64,000 bases of DNA from the IMG/VR virus record IMGVR_UViG_3300020221_002917, positions 1 to 64,000 of that record; one strand, given 5' to 3'. The DNA comes from a virus. Each line of letters starts with the position of its first letter. Position 1 is the first letter of the stretch. The notes under the pieces were generated by a model. That model saw only the letters and a list, made by a program, of their open reading frames with translations. It had not been told where the DNA came from and ran no database searches. A program made the position numbers and the translations under genes. Below, in pieces: positions 51,438 to 59,837 of the stretch.

Positions 51438-52826
51438 ATGTGTAGTTTTTTGGTCACAAATAAAGATACATCCGAAGAAGTTTTAAATGCCGCCAATTTC
51501 TATCAAAAATTTAGAGGACCAGATTTAACTTCTTATAAAAACGAAAGCGGCTTTCACTTTATACATAATTTACTAAGTATTACCGGAGACTTGACCCCTC
51601 AACCACTTATTTCTAAATGTGGTGACATCATAATGGTTTTCAATGGTGAAATATATAATTATAAAGACATTACCCCTGATAGTCTATCAGATGGAGAAAG
51701 TATAATCAAAGCATATGAAGAGTATGGAGCAGAATTTTTTAAATATCTTGATGGTGAATTTACTATCGTTTTGTTAGATAAGAAAAAAAAGAAATTAATT
51801 TTTGGCTCTGACACTTTCGGTACTAAGCCTATATTTTTTAGTATTCATAATAATACAATAGGTATAGCTTCATATAAGAGCGCACTGTCTGTATTAGGGT
51901 ATAAAGAAATTTTTCACGTATATGGAAATTATTATTACACATACGATATAAGCAATGATAATATAAAATTAAATAAAATAACAGCTTTTGATTTAGATAA
52001 TGAACACAAAGTTAATTTAGATGATTGGAAAATGGCGTTTGATGAAAGTATATTGAAAAGAACTGTTGCTGCTTCTAAAAAAATTTTTATGGGTGTTAGT
52101 GAGGGGTATGATAGCGGAGCTATTTGCAGCGCCCTGTTAAAGTATAACCTTCCTTTTAAAGCTTATTCCGTCAATGTATTAGAAAAGCCGTCTAATGTTT
52201 TATTATGGCGCCATGGATTGAGTACTAAAAATCCACCTATCATAGAAGGAAAACAGATTTTAATACCTAATATTGTCAATAAAGAGCTTATCGACCCTAC
52301 AGATAGTATGCATGAGATTACTCGAGATGAAATTTTTAAAAATGTCGAGGACTATGCCTATACTCACTTTGATTTTTATAAAAATAAATTTGTAGGATAT
52401 GTATGTAGAGAGACTTATGGGTTTATAGGGGCCGGTCTTATTTTTTTAAAAGCAAAAAAAGAAGGATATAAGATTTGTTTATCCGGCTTAGGTGGAGATG
52501 CCATTGGCTTTAAGGGTATTAATAAGCTATTTAAAAGGCTTAAGGATATTAATGGTGTTATAGATTATGATGATAATAATCCTTATTCTTGTGAGTATTG
52601 CTGTGGAGTCCATGGTATAGAGGTAAGATATCCCTATCTCGATAAAAAGTTATGGCAGGAAACGCTTTGGCTAGATAAATCAAAATACAATAATTTTAAA
52701 GAGCCTCAAAGACAATATATGTTAGAGCGGCAATTTCCTTTTGTGGACGTGGATACGGCGGGTAAAGAAATTTATGAAAAAGTAGGCTTTTGTAAGAAGC
52801 TACCGGAAGATTTTTTCAAGGTTTAA
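51438..52826 (+). CDS. Asparagine-synthetase-like glutamine amidotransferase
   Basis: A 462-residue AsnB-family protein. The N-terminal Ntn glutaminase domain has Cys2 as nucleophile (MCSF, requiring Met removal), FNGEIYN (about 68-74) and FGSDTFGTKPIFF. The C-terminal synthetase domain shows a degenerate PP-loop, SEGYDSG at 221-227 (usual SGGxDS), and LSGLGGDAIGF. It would amidate a carboxylate using glutamine and ATP; relatives make asparagine, lasso peptides or modified sugars. The altered PP-loop leaves activity open. Its last 11 nt overlap the convergent GT31-like gene. Confidence 0.8.
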   Translation: MCSFLVTNKDTSEEVLNAANFYQKFRGPDLTSYKNESGFHFIHNLLSITGDLTPQPLISKCGDIIMVFNGEIYNYKDITPDSLSDGESIIKAYEEYGAEFFKYLDGEFTIVLLDKKKKKLIFGSDTFGTKPIFFSIHNNTIGIASYKSALSVLGYKEIFHVYGNYYYTYDISNDNIKLNKITAFDLDNEHKVNLDDWKMAFDESILKRTVAASKKIFMGVSEGYDSGAICSALLKYNLPFKAYSVNVLEKPSNVLLWRHGLSTKNPPIIEGKQILIPNIVNKELIDPTDSMHEITRDEIFKNVEDYAYTHFDFYKNKFVGYVCRETYGFIGAGLIFLKAKKEGYKICLSGLGGDAIGFKGINKLFKRLKDINGVIDYDDNNPYSCEYCCGVHGIEVRYPYLDKKLWQETLWLDKSKYNNFKEPQRQYMLERQFPFVDVDTAGKEIYEKVGFCKKLPEDFFKV

Positions 52827-53571
52827 GATTTGCCAAGAATTTATCTCTAATATTATATTCGTTTAGAAGTTGATTTTGTTGTAAGATTTTTAATTGAGAA
52901 TTAAAGGTTTTTTTGTATAGCTGTTTGAATATGCTAGTATCTACAGGGTGAAGAGAGAACAAAGTTAGATCCATATTAAATTTTTCTGAGTTGTTATTTT
53001 TAATGTCTAATGATTTTACTTTATTCTTTAGTATGCTACCCACTAAAACATCCTCCCCCTTATAGGATGTAGGTTTATTGACGAATGTACTTTCTTTTTG
53101 AGCACAAATATAGTTTAGTGCTTTTTTGCTTAAAATATAAAAACCCCCCTCTGCATAAGAAAATTTAGATATACGTTTGGGAATTTTAAAAGAATCATTA
53201 CATTTAAAATAATGAATTTTTGAAGAAGCTGAAGTTTGCTTGTTAAACTTACCTATGTAGTCAAAATTTGATAAGCTGTTTAGCTCTTTTAAAAACGAAA
53301 TAACGTTAAAAAATGTATCGTCATCTGTCTTAATAAAGTGGGTATAATTTAAATCTTTTACTCTATTAAAAGTAATATATGTTTTTTGTGGAAGTTGTTC
53401 ATAGCTTTCTTTAAAATCTATATTTAGATATGGCTCTATATCGAGATTGTCACCACTAACAAAAAAGTAATCTATATTATTTTTTTTAAGGTCATGGCCC
53501 CAAGTTTCTTGTATATCTTTACACCTATAAATATATTTTTTACAGGTAAATATCAATACTAGCGGTCTCAT
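52816..53571 (-). CDS. GT31/Fringe-like glycosyltransferase
   Basis: A 251-residue GT-A protein. It has IQETWGHDL, FFVSGD, a KTDDDTFF motif (DDD at 83-85), YAEGGFYILSKKALNYI and EDVLVGSILK, the order found in beta-1,3-galactosyl/N-acetylglucosaminyltransferases (GT31 and Fringe). This family is typical of eukaryotes but also occurs in large viruses and some phages. No membrane anchor is visible. It starts one base from the divergent plus-strand gene at 53573. Confidence 0.75.
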   Translation of the reverse strand: MRPLVLIFTCKKYIYRCKDIQETWGHDLKKNNIDYFFVSGDNLDIEPYLNIDFKESYEQLPQKTYITFNRVKDLNYTHFIKTDDDTFFNVISFLKELNSLSNFDYIGKFNKQTSASSKIHYFKCNDSFKIPKRISKFSYAEGGFYILSKKALNYICAQKESTFVNKPTSYKGEDVLVGSILKNKVKSLDIKNNNSEKFNMDLTLFSLHPVDTSIFKQLYKKTFNSQLKILQQNQLLNEYNIRDKFLANLKP

Positions 53572-53572
53572 A

Positions 53573-54262
53573 ATGAATTTATTAATTAAAAGACAAAACG
53601 CAATAAAGAGTGGTGATTACTATGAATTACTCAATAGTATAGACCCTAAGCCTTTACGTTCGACCAAAATATGGGACGAACCCTATAAAACCAAGCACGG
53701 CATTATTCTAATGCCAAACTTTTCAGATCCAGATTATGAAAAAATGAATAATGAAAAAATTTACATCAAGTGTGCTGCTATAAGATTTAATAAAAATAAT
53801 AAAATTTATATAACGTGCGGTAAGTCACACAAAGACTGCTTGGAAAATAGTGGAAAGTTCTTTAAGATAATAAGAAGTTACGAAAGAGGTTTTCTAACTA
53901 ATAATCTAGATTATATTCCCTCCATATATGCAAATAAAATTATAAGAAATTATAAATTTAATAACAATCATTATAATTTTTATTCCCATTATAATCTTAT
54001 ATTTGATAAAGAGTTAACAATATTAAATGAAGAGGGTAAACTGCTTGCTATAGCAAAATATAAAATAATTACAAAAACCAGACAGAAGAATGTATTTGAG
54101 GTCGATCTTCCTGCAGATCTAAATATTCAGTCTACGGTTAGAAAATGGTTAGTTAGCATCAATTTAAAACATAAGACTGTAGTTTTTTCCGAAAGAGATA
54201 AAGAATTTATATTTTCAAAATTGCAAAAGATTTATTGTGATTTAATAAAAGTAGAATTATAG
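53573..54262 (+). CDS. Hypothetical protein (229 aa)
   Basis: Starts one base after the divergent GT31-like start, so the pair shares a tiny control region. It is Asn/Lys/Tyr rich with KIWDEPYKTKHGIILMPNFSD in the N-terminal part and a basic C-terminal domain. No family is recognised. The 31-nt tail-to-tail overlap with the GT2 gene shows very compact packing. A role with the surrounding sugar enzymes is only by context. Confidence 0.5.
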   Translation: MNLLIKRQNAIKSGDYYELLNSIDPKPLRSTKIWDEPYKTKHGIILMPNFSDPDYEKMNNEKIYIKCAAIRFNKNNKIYITCGKSHKDCLENSGKFFKIIRSYERGFLTNNLDYIPSIYANKIIRNYKFNNNHYNFYSHYNLIFDKELTILNEEGKLLAIAKYKIITKTRQKNVFEVDLPADLNIQSTVRKWLVSINLKHKTVVFSERDKEFIFSKLQKIYCDLIKVEL

Positions 54263-55116
54263 GCTTTGTAATATGTTTCGTCTACTGCATTTTTCTCTAT
54301 ATCAGAAGAACAAAAAAGACTTTTAAATCTTTCAAGTATAGTCTTTGTCATCGATAAAAAGAGTGTCTCGCTAGTATGTACAGGCTTCTTATGTTCTAAG
54401 AAAAAGTTACGCATATCTTTTACTTTACAGAGAGGTGGATTAAGGCCTAAAAAATGCCTAATATTTTCTTGAGATGTTAAAAGAGAGAAATAAACTTGTT
54501 TTGACCGGTGATTATTAAAAATAGAATTGTTATGCTTTCTATACGTATAGATCGGTTTTTCAATCAAATAAAAATCTTTAAAATTCTCTCTTAAAATACT
54601 ACTACAGAGTTCATAATCTTGACAATATTTAAATTGTGAATTATAAAACTGTTTATTAAAGAATAACTGCCCATGGGCTCCAAAATTATAGAAAAATAAA
54701 AAATTAAACAAATTTACAACGTGAAGATTAGATTTTTTTTGTAAAGTTAATTGATTGTCTACTTTAATAAAAAAATTACTAGTAGTAAGATGAGTTTTTT
54801 GATTTTCGTCAAAAAATATTTTTAGTCTATCTAAAGAAGAAATGTCATCTGCATCCTGTCTGGCTATTATATTAGACGATGCATTAGATATAAGAAAGTT
54901 TAACGAGTCTGTAATGCCCTTTATGCTAGGGTTAGAAATGATTTTAACTCTACTGTCTTTGTATTGAGAGAGTTTAAATAGTGTTACTTCATTACATCTA
55001 TCGGCAAATATTAAAAATTCATAGTCCTTTTCTGTCTGATTTAGAATACTCTGTATTGATTCATCTAAATACTGTTCGTTATTGCGAACTGGCATTACTA
55101 TAGATATTTTAGGCAT
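54232..55116 (-). CDS. GT2 family glycosyltransferase
   Basis: A 294-residue inverting GT-A enzyme. The start KISIVMPVRNNEQYLDESIQS, the ISNPSIKGITDSLNFLI segment and ARQDADDISSLDRL with the DxDD motif (88-91) are standard GT2. The second half (YCQDYELCSSILRE, IYTYRKHNNSI) contains the general-base D-Y-E-L region. It builds polysaccharide or modifies a protein or lipid sugar; donor and acceptor cannot be told. Starts at an ATG 39 nt from the divergent GT8 gene. Confidence 0.85.
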   Translation of the reverse strand: MPKISIVMPVRNNEQYLDESIQSILNQTEKDYEFLIFADRCNEVTLFKLSQYKDSRVKIISNPSIKGITDSLNFLISNASSNIIARQDADDISSLDRLKIFFDENQKTHLTTSNFFIKVDNQLTLQKKSNLHVVNLFNFLFFYNFGAHGQLFFNKQFYNSQFKYCQDYELCSSILRENFKDFYLIEKPIYTYRKHNNSIFNNHRSKQVYFSLLTSQENIRHFLGLNPPLCKVKDMRNFFLEHKKPVHTSETLFLSMTKTILERFKSLFCSSDIEKNAVDETYYKAYNSTFIKSQ

Positions 55117-55155
55117 ACATTGAAATAAAATTGTTTTTGACTAAATTATTTATTA

Positions 55156-55977
55156 ATGAATAAAAAGATTGCTATGTTATTGGCTCTTAACGATAGTTTT
55201 GTGCTTAGTATGAAAGTTTTTTTGATTAGTTTAAAAGAAAGTAATCCATGGTTCGATGGTGATATAATATTGTTATCAGATGGTAGTTTATCAGAAAAAA
55301 ATATTTTAACACTTAAAAAAATTTATAAAAACATTATTGTTATTAATGCTAAGAATAATGATTATAGTGGGTGCCTACCTACTACCCAAAAATGGGGATA
55401 TAATTTATACTACAGATTTGATGTATTTGAGATGGGGAATTTAGGGTATGATCGTATTATTATATTTGATAGTGATATGGTATTTCTTAATGATATTAAG
55501 GAGCTATGGGAAGATAAACATTTGTTTTCTGCGTGTGAAAAATATTTAGGCATTCCTGAGATTGAGCCAAACAGCCCAATAGAACAAAATCGCAAAAGAT
55601 TTAATTGTGGTTTAATGTCATTTTCTAAAAAATTCTTAAAGCCTAAGTACAAGCAATCTTTAATAAAATTAGCATCCGAAAAATCATGGTCGAGTGATCA
55701 GCCTGTATTTAATGTGTGTTTCGCCGGTGATGTATTCTACCTTCCGCAAAAATATAATGTGGTTTCATCTATAGCCTCTGTACAATCCTTAAAAGATGCA
55801 CATATTATTCAATATCATGGTTTTGTTAAGCCGTGGCATTCAGATAAAGCAGAAGAGTGTTTTGAAGAATTTGTAAAGGATGAAATAACAAAAAATGCAA
55901 CATCTAGTAAACTAATAATTAACAAGCTAAAATACATTTTTGATAGTTACGTAGAAAAAAGTAAGATATATGTCTAA
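55156..55977 (+). CDS. Glycosyltransferase family 8-like (paralogue)
   Basis: A 273-residue protein with IIIFDSDMVF (DSD at 105-107, the same position as in the 43749-44549 protein), RFNCGLMSFSKKF, and IIQYHGFVKPW at the end of the catalytic domain, all GT8 features. It overlaps the third radical-SAM gene by 8 nt, so a sugar-transfer and a radical-SAM enzyme are co-translated. Late-type AT-rich upstream region, no clear ribosome site. Confidence 0.8.
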   Translation: MNKKIAMLLALNDSFVLSMKVFLISLKESNPWFDGDIILLSDGSLSEKNILTLKKIYKNIIVINAKNNDYSGCLPTTQKWGYNLYYRFDVFEMGNLGYDRIIIFDSDMVFLNDIKELWEDKHLFSACEKYLGIPEIEPNSPIEQNRKRFNCGLMSFSKKFLKPKYKQSLIKLASEKSWSSDQPVFNVCFAGDVFYLPQKYNVVSSIASVQSLKDAHIIQYHGFVKPWHSDKAEECFEEFVKDEITKNATSSKLIINKLKYIFDSYVEKSKIYV

Positions 55978-57349
55978 ATTTCCAGAAAAAATAATTGATT
56001 TGTTTTTAGCAATAAAACAAGAAAGACAAGCACCTTTTTCTACAGAGCAATTTAAAGCAATGTCGGTAAGAATTAACCCGCACGACGGTAGTCTTGATGA
56101 GGTGGATAATCCTATTGAGACTGTTGTGTGGTTGTGTGACACTTATGGCTATAAGGAGTTTGTAGATACAGCAATAGATAATCTCTATAGAGAATCTGAA
56201 AGGGAAAAACTACTAACCAACATACAAGTGTTAAAAGAAGAAAACATTATACATAGAGAGCCTCCTATTTGCTGTGCACCATATACATCGCTTAATTTTG
56301 ATTCTACAGGAAATGTCAATGTATGCTGTTATAATAGACAGCATGTCTTAGGTAGCTACCCCAACAAAACTATAAAAGAAATGTGGAATAGCACAGAGAG
56401 AAAAGATTTAATAGCTGCATTATCTAAGTTAGATTTTACAAAAGGCTGTGATTTGTGTTATAAAGGCATTCTTGCATTAAACAAAAATATATTAATTAAG
56501 AAGTTTAATTCATGGCGTTCTAGTATATACAATGATATGCCGGTAAATATGGATTTTGAATTTGGAACAGTTTGTAATTACGAATGCATTATGTGTGGTG
56601 GAAAGTGGTCATCTTCTATAAGAAAAAATAGGGAAAAACTACCACAACTAATATCACCCCCCGATGATGCTTTTGTCAATCAACTTAAAGAATTTATACC
56701 TCATTTAACAACGACAAATTTTCTAGGCGGTGAGCCGTTTTTAACACCTTTATATTATAAAATATGGGATAGTATAGCAGAAATTAATCCAAATATATCT
56801 GTTCTTGTAACTACAAATGGTTCTATTTTAAACAAAAGAATAGAAGATTTATTTGCAAAACTTCCCAATATGGGTATATTGCTATCTATAGATTCTTTAA
56901 CAGAATCTAATTATAATTTTATTAGAAAAAATGGTAATTTTAACATGGTACAAAAAAATATAGAAAAATTGCTTTCGCTTAATAGATTATATTCGCTTCT
57001 GTTTTGCCCGCTAATTCAAAATATTTATGAAACCCATAGAATAGTCGATTTTTGTGTTAAAAACAAATTACGTTTATATATTAATACTGTACATGGCCCC
57101 CTGGGGAGTCGAATTAAAGGGATTCATGAAAACGGTAAAGAAGAATATGTATGGAATGGTCTATCAATGGAAAAAATTAATCATACTAATGATGTACTCA
57201 TACCTGAGTTTTGTATAGAAACATTATCAAAGCAAGAATTAAAGAAAATTATCGAATATTTAAAGTGTTTATTGTTTTACCCTGAGCCTTATAAAACTAT
57301 GCTGGAAGGATTAATTAATATAATTAAGGGCTATTTATCTAAAGACTAA
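55970..57349 (+). CDS. Radical-SAM/SPASM-like protein (3)
   Basis: A 459-residue protein. The radical-SAM motif CNYECIMC is at residues 202-209. An upstream Cys-rich block (PPICCAPYTSLNFDSTGNVNVCC, about 98-120, and Cys160, Cys163) is again before the core, as in the other two. FLGGEPFL is the GGE strand. The N-terminal 90 residues are an extra helical domain. All motifs needed for [4Fe-4S]-SAM chemistry are present. Three members of one unusual subfamily within 10 kb suggest sequential steps in one pathway. Confidence 0.82.
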   Translation: MSKFPEKIIDLFLAIKQERQAPFSTEQFKAMSVRINPHDGSLDEVDNPIETVVWLCDTYGYKEFVDTAIDNLYRESEREKLLTNIQVLKEENIIHREPPICCAPYTSLNFDSTGNVNVCCYNRQHVLGSYPNKTIKEMWNSTERKDLIAALSKLDFTKGCDLCYKGILALNKNILIKKFNSWRSSIYNDMPVNMDFEFGTVCNYECIMCGGKWSSSIRKNREKLPQLISPPDDAFVNQLKEFIPHLTTTNFLGGEPFLTPLYYKIWDSIAEINPNISVLVTTNGSILNKRIEDLFAKLPNMGILLSIDSLTESNYNFIRKNGNFNMVQKNIEKLLSLNRLYSLLFCPLIQNIYETHRIVDFCVKNKLRLYINTVHGPLGSRIKGIHENGKEEYVWNGLSMEKINHTNDVLIPEFCIETLSKQELKKIIEYLKCLLFYPEPYKTMLEGLINIIKGYLSKD

Positions 57350-58273
57350 AGACCGGCCAACTGGGTCAATAGTAATTTGAGGCCCGGGTGAAAGCTCTTC
57401 TGGCCAAAACATAATTAATTCTTGAATACTTTTTACTGAATCAAACCTTAAAGCCTCAACAACAGTCTTAAGCTTCTCTCTTAATAAATTTATTTCTAAA
57501 ATCGTTTCCTGGTCGTCAATTTCCTTGGCTTCTGCTTCCTCTTCAGATAAAAGCTTAATAGCTGTTTCGTATTTGCTTCTAATAAGACCTCTCCATATAT
57601 CTTTAGCCTCATCAAATTTAATACCACTACCTATATTAAGATAGGCATACTCTAAATTTAAAGGTAAAAGTGTTTGCATAATATTTTGCGCCCATATAAG
57701 CTCTTTATCATATAATTCAATAAAAGGAAGACAACCGGGGTAAAAATAGGAATAAAGCCATTTGCGAATTCTGTCTAATACAATAACTCTTTTCTTACCA
57801 TTCTTATATTCACTGTCATACGGAAGATATTGAAGTAATATGGAAAAATCACTAATATTACTAACAGTCTTTTTAATTCTCTTTAAATCTTGCTCTTCTA
57901 CATAATACTGCTTCAAAAACGAAATGTATATTTTATAAAAGCTTTTTACTATTTTATCCTTATCTTTTTCCAAGATTTTTGCTATTGGTAGTTTTAATGC
58001 ACGTGCAATATAAAAGTGATCGAGCTTATCATTAAGTTCGAGATAGTCGTTCTTTTTTTTATTTTTTAAATAATATTTTAATTCATCTATATTAGGGCTT
58101 ACACTATAACACATTATACTTTCATAATCTTTAACGTTGTATTCTTTTCCGGAAAGAAGGCTTTTGTTATTCTTAACAAAGTCAATAATTACATGCGATC
58201 TTGATGAACCTGTTCTTTTGACTCTTAAGATATTGTTTGGATTTGACTTAAAAAAGGTTAAGTCTACGCTCAT
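57335..58273 (-). CDS. Hypothetical helical protein with C-terminal WP-x-x-L-x-P-x-P motif (312 aa)
   Basis: Mostly helical and charged, with an N-terminal KRTGSSRSHVIIDF segment and a C-terminal coiled region (about 225-285) ending SIQELIMFWPEELSPGPQITI, like the end of the protein at 45275-46144. It overlaps the third radical-SAM gene by 15 nt tail to tail and borders the island on its right side. A virion or assembly role is possible since the next genes are structural; no family is recognised. Confidence 0.55.
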   Translation of the reverse strand: MSVDLTFFKSNPNNILRVKRTGSSRSHVIIDFVKNNKSLLSGKEYNVKDYESIMCYSVSPNIDELKYYLKNKKKNDYLELNDKLDHFYIARALKLPIAKILEKDKDKIVKSFYKIYISFLKQYYVEEQDLKRIKKTVSNISDFSILLQYLPYDSEYKNGKKRVIVLDRIRKWLYSYFYPGCLPFIELYDKELIWAQNIMQTLLPLNLEYAYLNIGSGIKFDEAKDIWRGLIRSKYETAIKLLSEEEAEAKEIDDQETILEINLLREKLKTVVEALRFDSVKSIQELIMFWPEELSPGPQITIDPVGRSLVFR

Positions 58274-58307
58274 ATATTATATTAGCTTAATAACAAAATA
58301 ATCCAGA

Positions 58308-59069
58308 TTAAATGTATGCTGGGGTGGTGACGTTTTGTGTACTGCTATTACAGCTATAAGAGTTTTGCACGTACAGCGAATATAACGTGTTACCGCAAAG
58401 ATTGGTATAGGTGAACCCACCTCCTCCGTTAGACCCGGCAAACCCACCATTAATATAGTAGTTTACAGAACCACCGGCAACACCTTGCCAATTACCTGCT
58501 GTACTACTAACAGAAATAGATGCTCCTCGACATAAGCCTCCACAACCGCCGCCTGTGTTACAAGGTCGAGGGGGTTGTGTTTTCCCTGTAACAGAGAAAG
58601 AAGGTGCTGGGGGCGAATAAAGTGTTATGTTACCGGTTACTAATGTAGCATTATAATTTGTTGCATCATCATTAAACCCATCATTAAATCTTAATGTAAC
58701 AGTTCTTACCGCTGAGGAAGAACATGATGTGCCGCCTGGGTTATAAGCGTTGTTAAACGTTCTTTGAAAGCCTGCTGTTGAAACCACTGATGATCCTGCA
58801 GGTGTAGTTCCCCAGGTAAAATTTGCATCTCTTGAACTTATTCTACCAAATCTTGATCCTGCTCCTGAAAAATTACCGGACGCGGTAAAATTGCCGCCAT
58901 AAGCTACAGTAGCTACATTCCAGGTAGGGGTTGTAACACCGGTGATCGTAAAATGTGATATATTTATATTTGGGCCTGTTCCACCAGCGGCATTAGAAAG
59001 ACCTTTAACCGCTTGCCCTGTAGCAGCTGCTAGCTGATTTAATGACAGATTATTGCCGGTTGTCGGCAT
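58308..59069 (-). CDS. Gly/Asn/Ser-rich putative virion protein (253 aa)
   Basis: Begins MPTTGNNLSLNQLAAATGQA. It is strongly beta, with low-complexity Thr/Ser/Asn/Gly stretches and a Cys-rich turn (PRPCNTGGGCGGLCRG, about 163-178). Composition and place after an S74 fibre suggest a fibre tip or adhesin co-assembled with it. The Ser-Leu-Asn-Gln-Leu start resembles small virion proteins of T4-like phages. It follows the S74 fibre by 1 nt. Confidence 0.6.
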   Translation of the reverse strand: MPTTGNNLSLNQLAAATGQAVKGLSNAAGGTGPNINISHFTITGVTTPTWNVATVAYGGNFTASGNFSGAGSRFGRISSRDANFTWGTTPAGSSVVSTAGFQRTFNNAYNPGGTSCSSSAVRTVTLRFNDGFNDDATNYNATLVTGNITLYSPPAPSFSVTGKTQPPRPCNTGGGCGGLCRGASISVSSTAGNWQGVAGGSVNYYINGGFAGSNGGGGFTYTNLCGNTLYSLYVQNSYSCNSSTQNVTTPAYI

Positions 59070-59070
59070 G

Positions 59071-59814
59071 TTACTTCTCCAACGTCTTAGATGCTTCTAA
59101 ATCTTTAACTTTTGCTGTAAGCTCTTTTATTGCTTCAACAAGTAAAGGAACAATCTTATCATACTGAACAGTTAAATAATTTTGACCGGAAATACTCTTA
59201 CTATTTCCGTCTGAATCAAACGGAGCTAGTTTTACGGATTCTGGTAAAACTTCTTTCACCTCTTGAGCTATTAAACCGACTTTGTTTTCTGTATCATTAT
59301 AGCCAAAAGAGTTTGCCACATCATTATTAGTATAATATATGCCGTTTAGCTTGTTTACTTTTTCTAGAGCACCAGAAATATTACCGCTAATGTTTTTTAA
59401 TCTTTTATCAGAATAATATGCAATGATATCTTGGGTGGCTTGAATATTACCTGTTACCGAGAGGGTACCAGCATATCCGTTAGAAGCAAAAATACTACCT
59501 GTGACCGTTAAATTACCGTTCCACCCTTGAGTAGCAGAAATATTACCGGTAACTCCAAGATTACCAGCCCAGCCTGTGCCTGATATTGTTCCAGAAGCAA
59601 CAAAATTACCTGCATATCCTGCAGAGGCATTTACCGTGCCATTAATTGTAACGTTACCGTTTGTTGTAATGCTCTTAACGCTAATATCGTACATGTTATT
59701 GGCGCTATTAAATAAATCTTTTAACTGCTTGGGATTGATACTTGTTACTGTACTAGTACCAGCGCGTGCGTCAGATAAAGTTGCGAAATTAACAGAAATT
59801 GTTGCTACGGCCAT
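59071..59814 (-). CDS. Fibre with S74 chaperone-of-endosialidase domain
   Basis: A 247-residue protein. Residues 40-125 are short repeated beta units (TGNISATQGWNGNLTVTGSI). From about 130 to the end it is an intramolecular chaperone (peptidase S74): AYYSDKRLKNISG with the cleavage Ser135 and Lys137 region, KVGLIAQEVKEVLPE, and a final coiled coil. Such domains trimerise the fibre, then cut themselves off. A CATAAATA box lies 6 nt before its ATG. Confidence 0.88.
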   Translation of the reverse strand: MAVATISVNFATLSDARAGTSTVTSINPKQLKDLFNSANNMYDISVKSITTNGNVTINGTVNASAGYAGNFVASGTISGTGWAGNLGVTGNISATQGWNGNLTVTGSIFASNGYAGTLSVTGNIQATQDIIAYYSDKRLKNISGNISGALEKVNKLNGIYYTNNDVANSFGYNDTENKVGLIAQEVKEVLPESVKLAPFDSDGNSKSISGQNYLTVQYDKIVPLLVEAIKELTAKVKDLEASKTLEK

Positions 59815-59820
59815 ATACCA

Positions 59821-59828
59821 TATTTATG
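59821..59828 (-). promoter_or_regulatory. Late promoter box (CATAAATA)
   Basis: On the minus strand, 6 nt before the ATG of the S74 fibre gene. Confidence 0.55.
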
Positions 59829-59837
59829 TCTAGAAAA

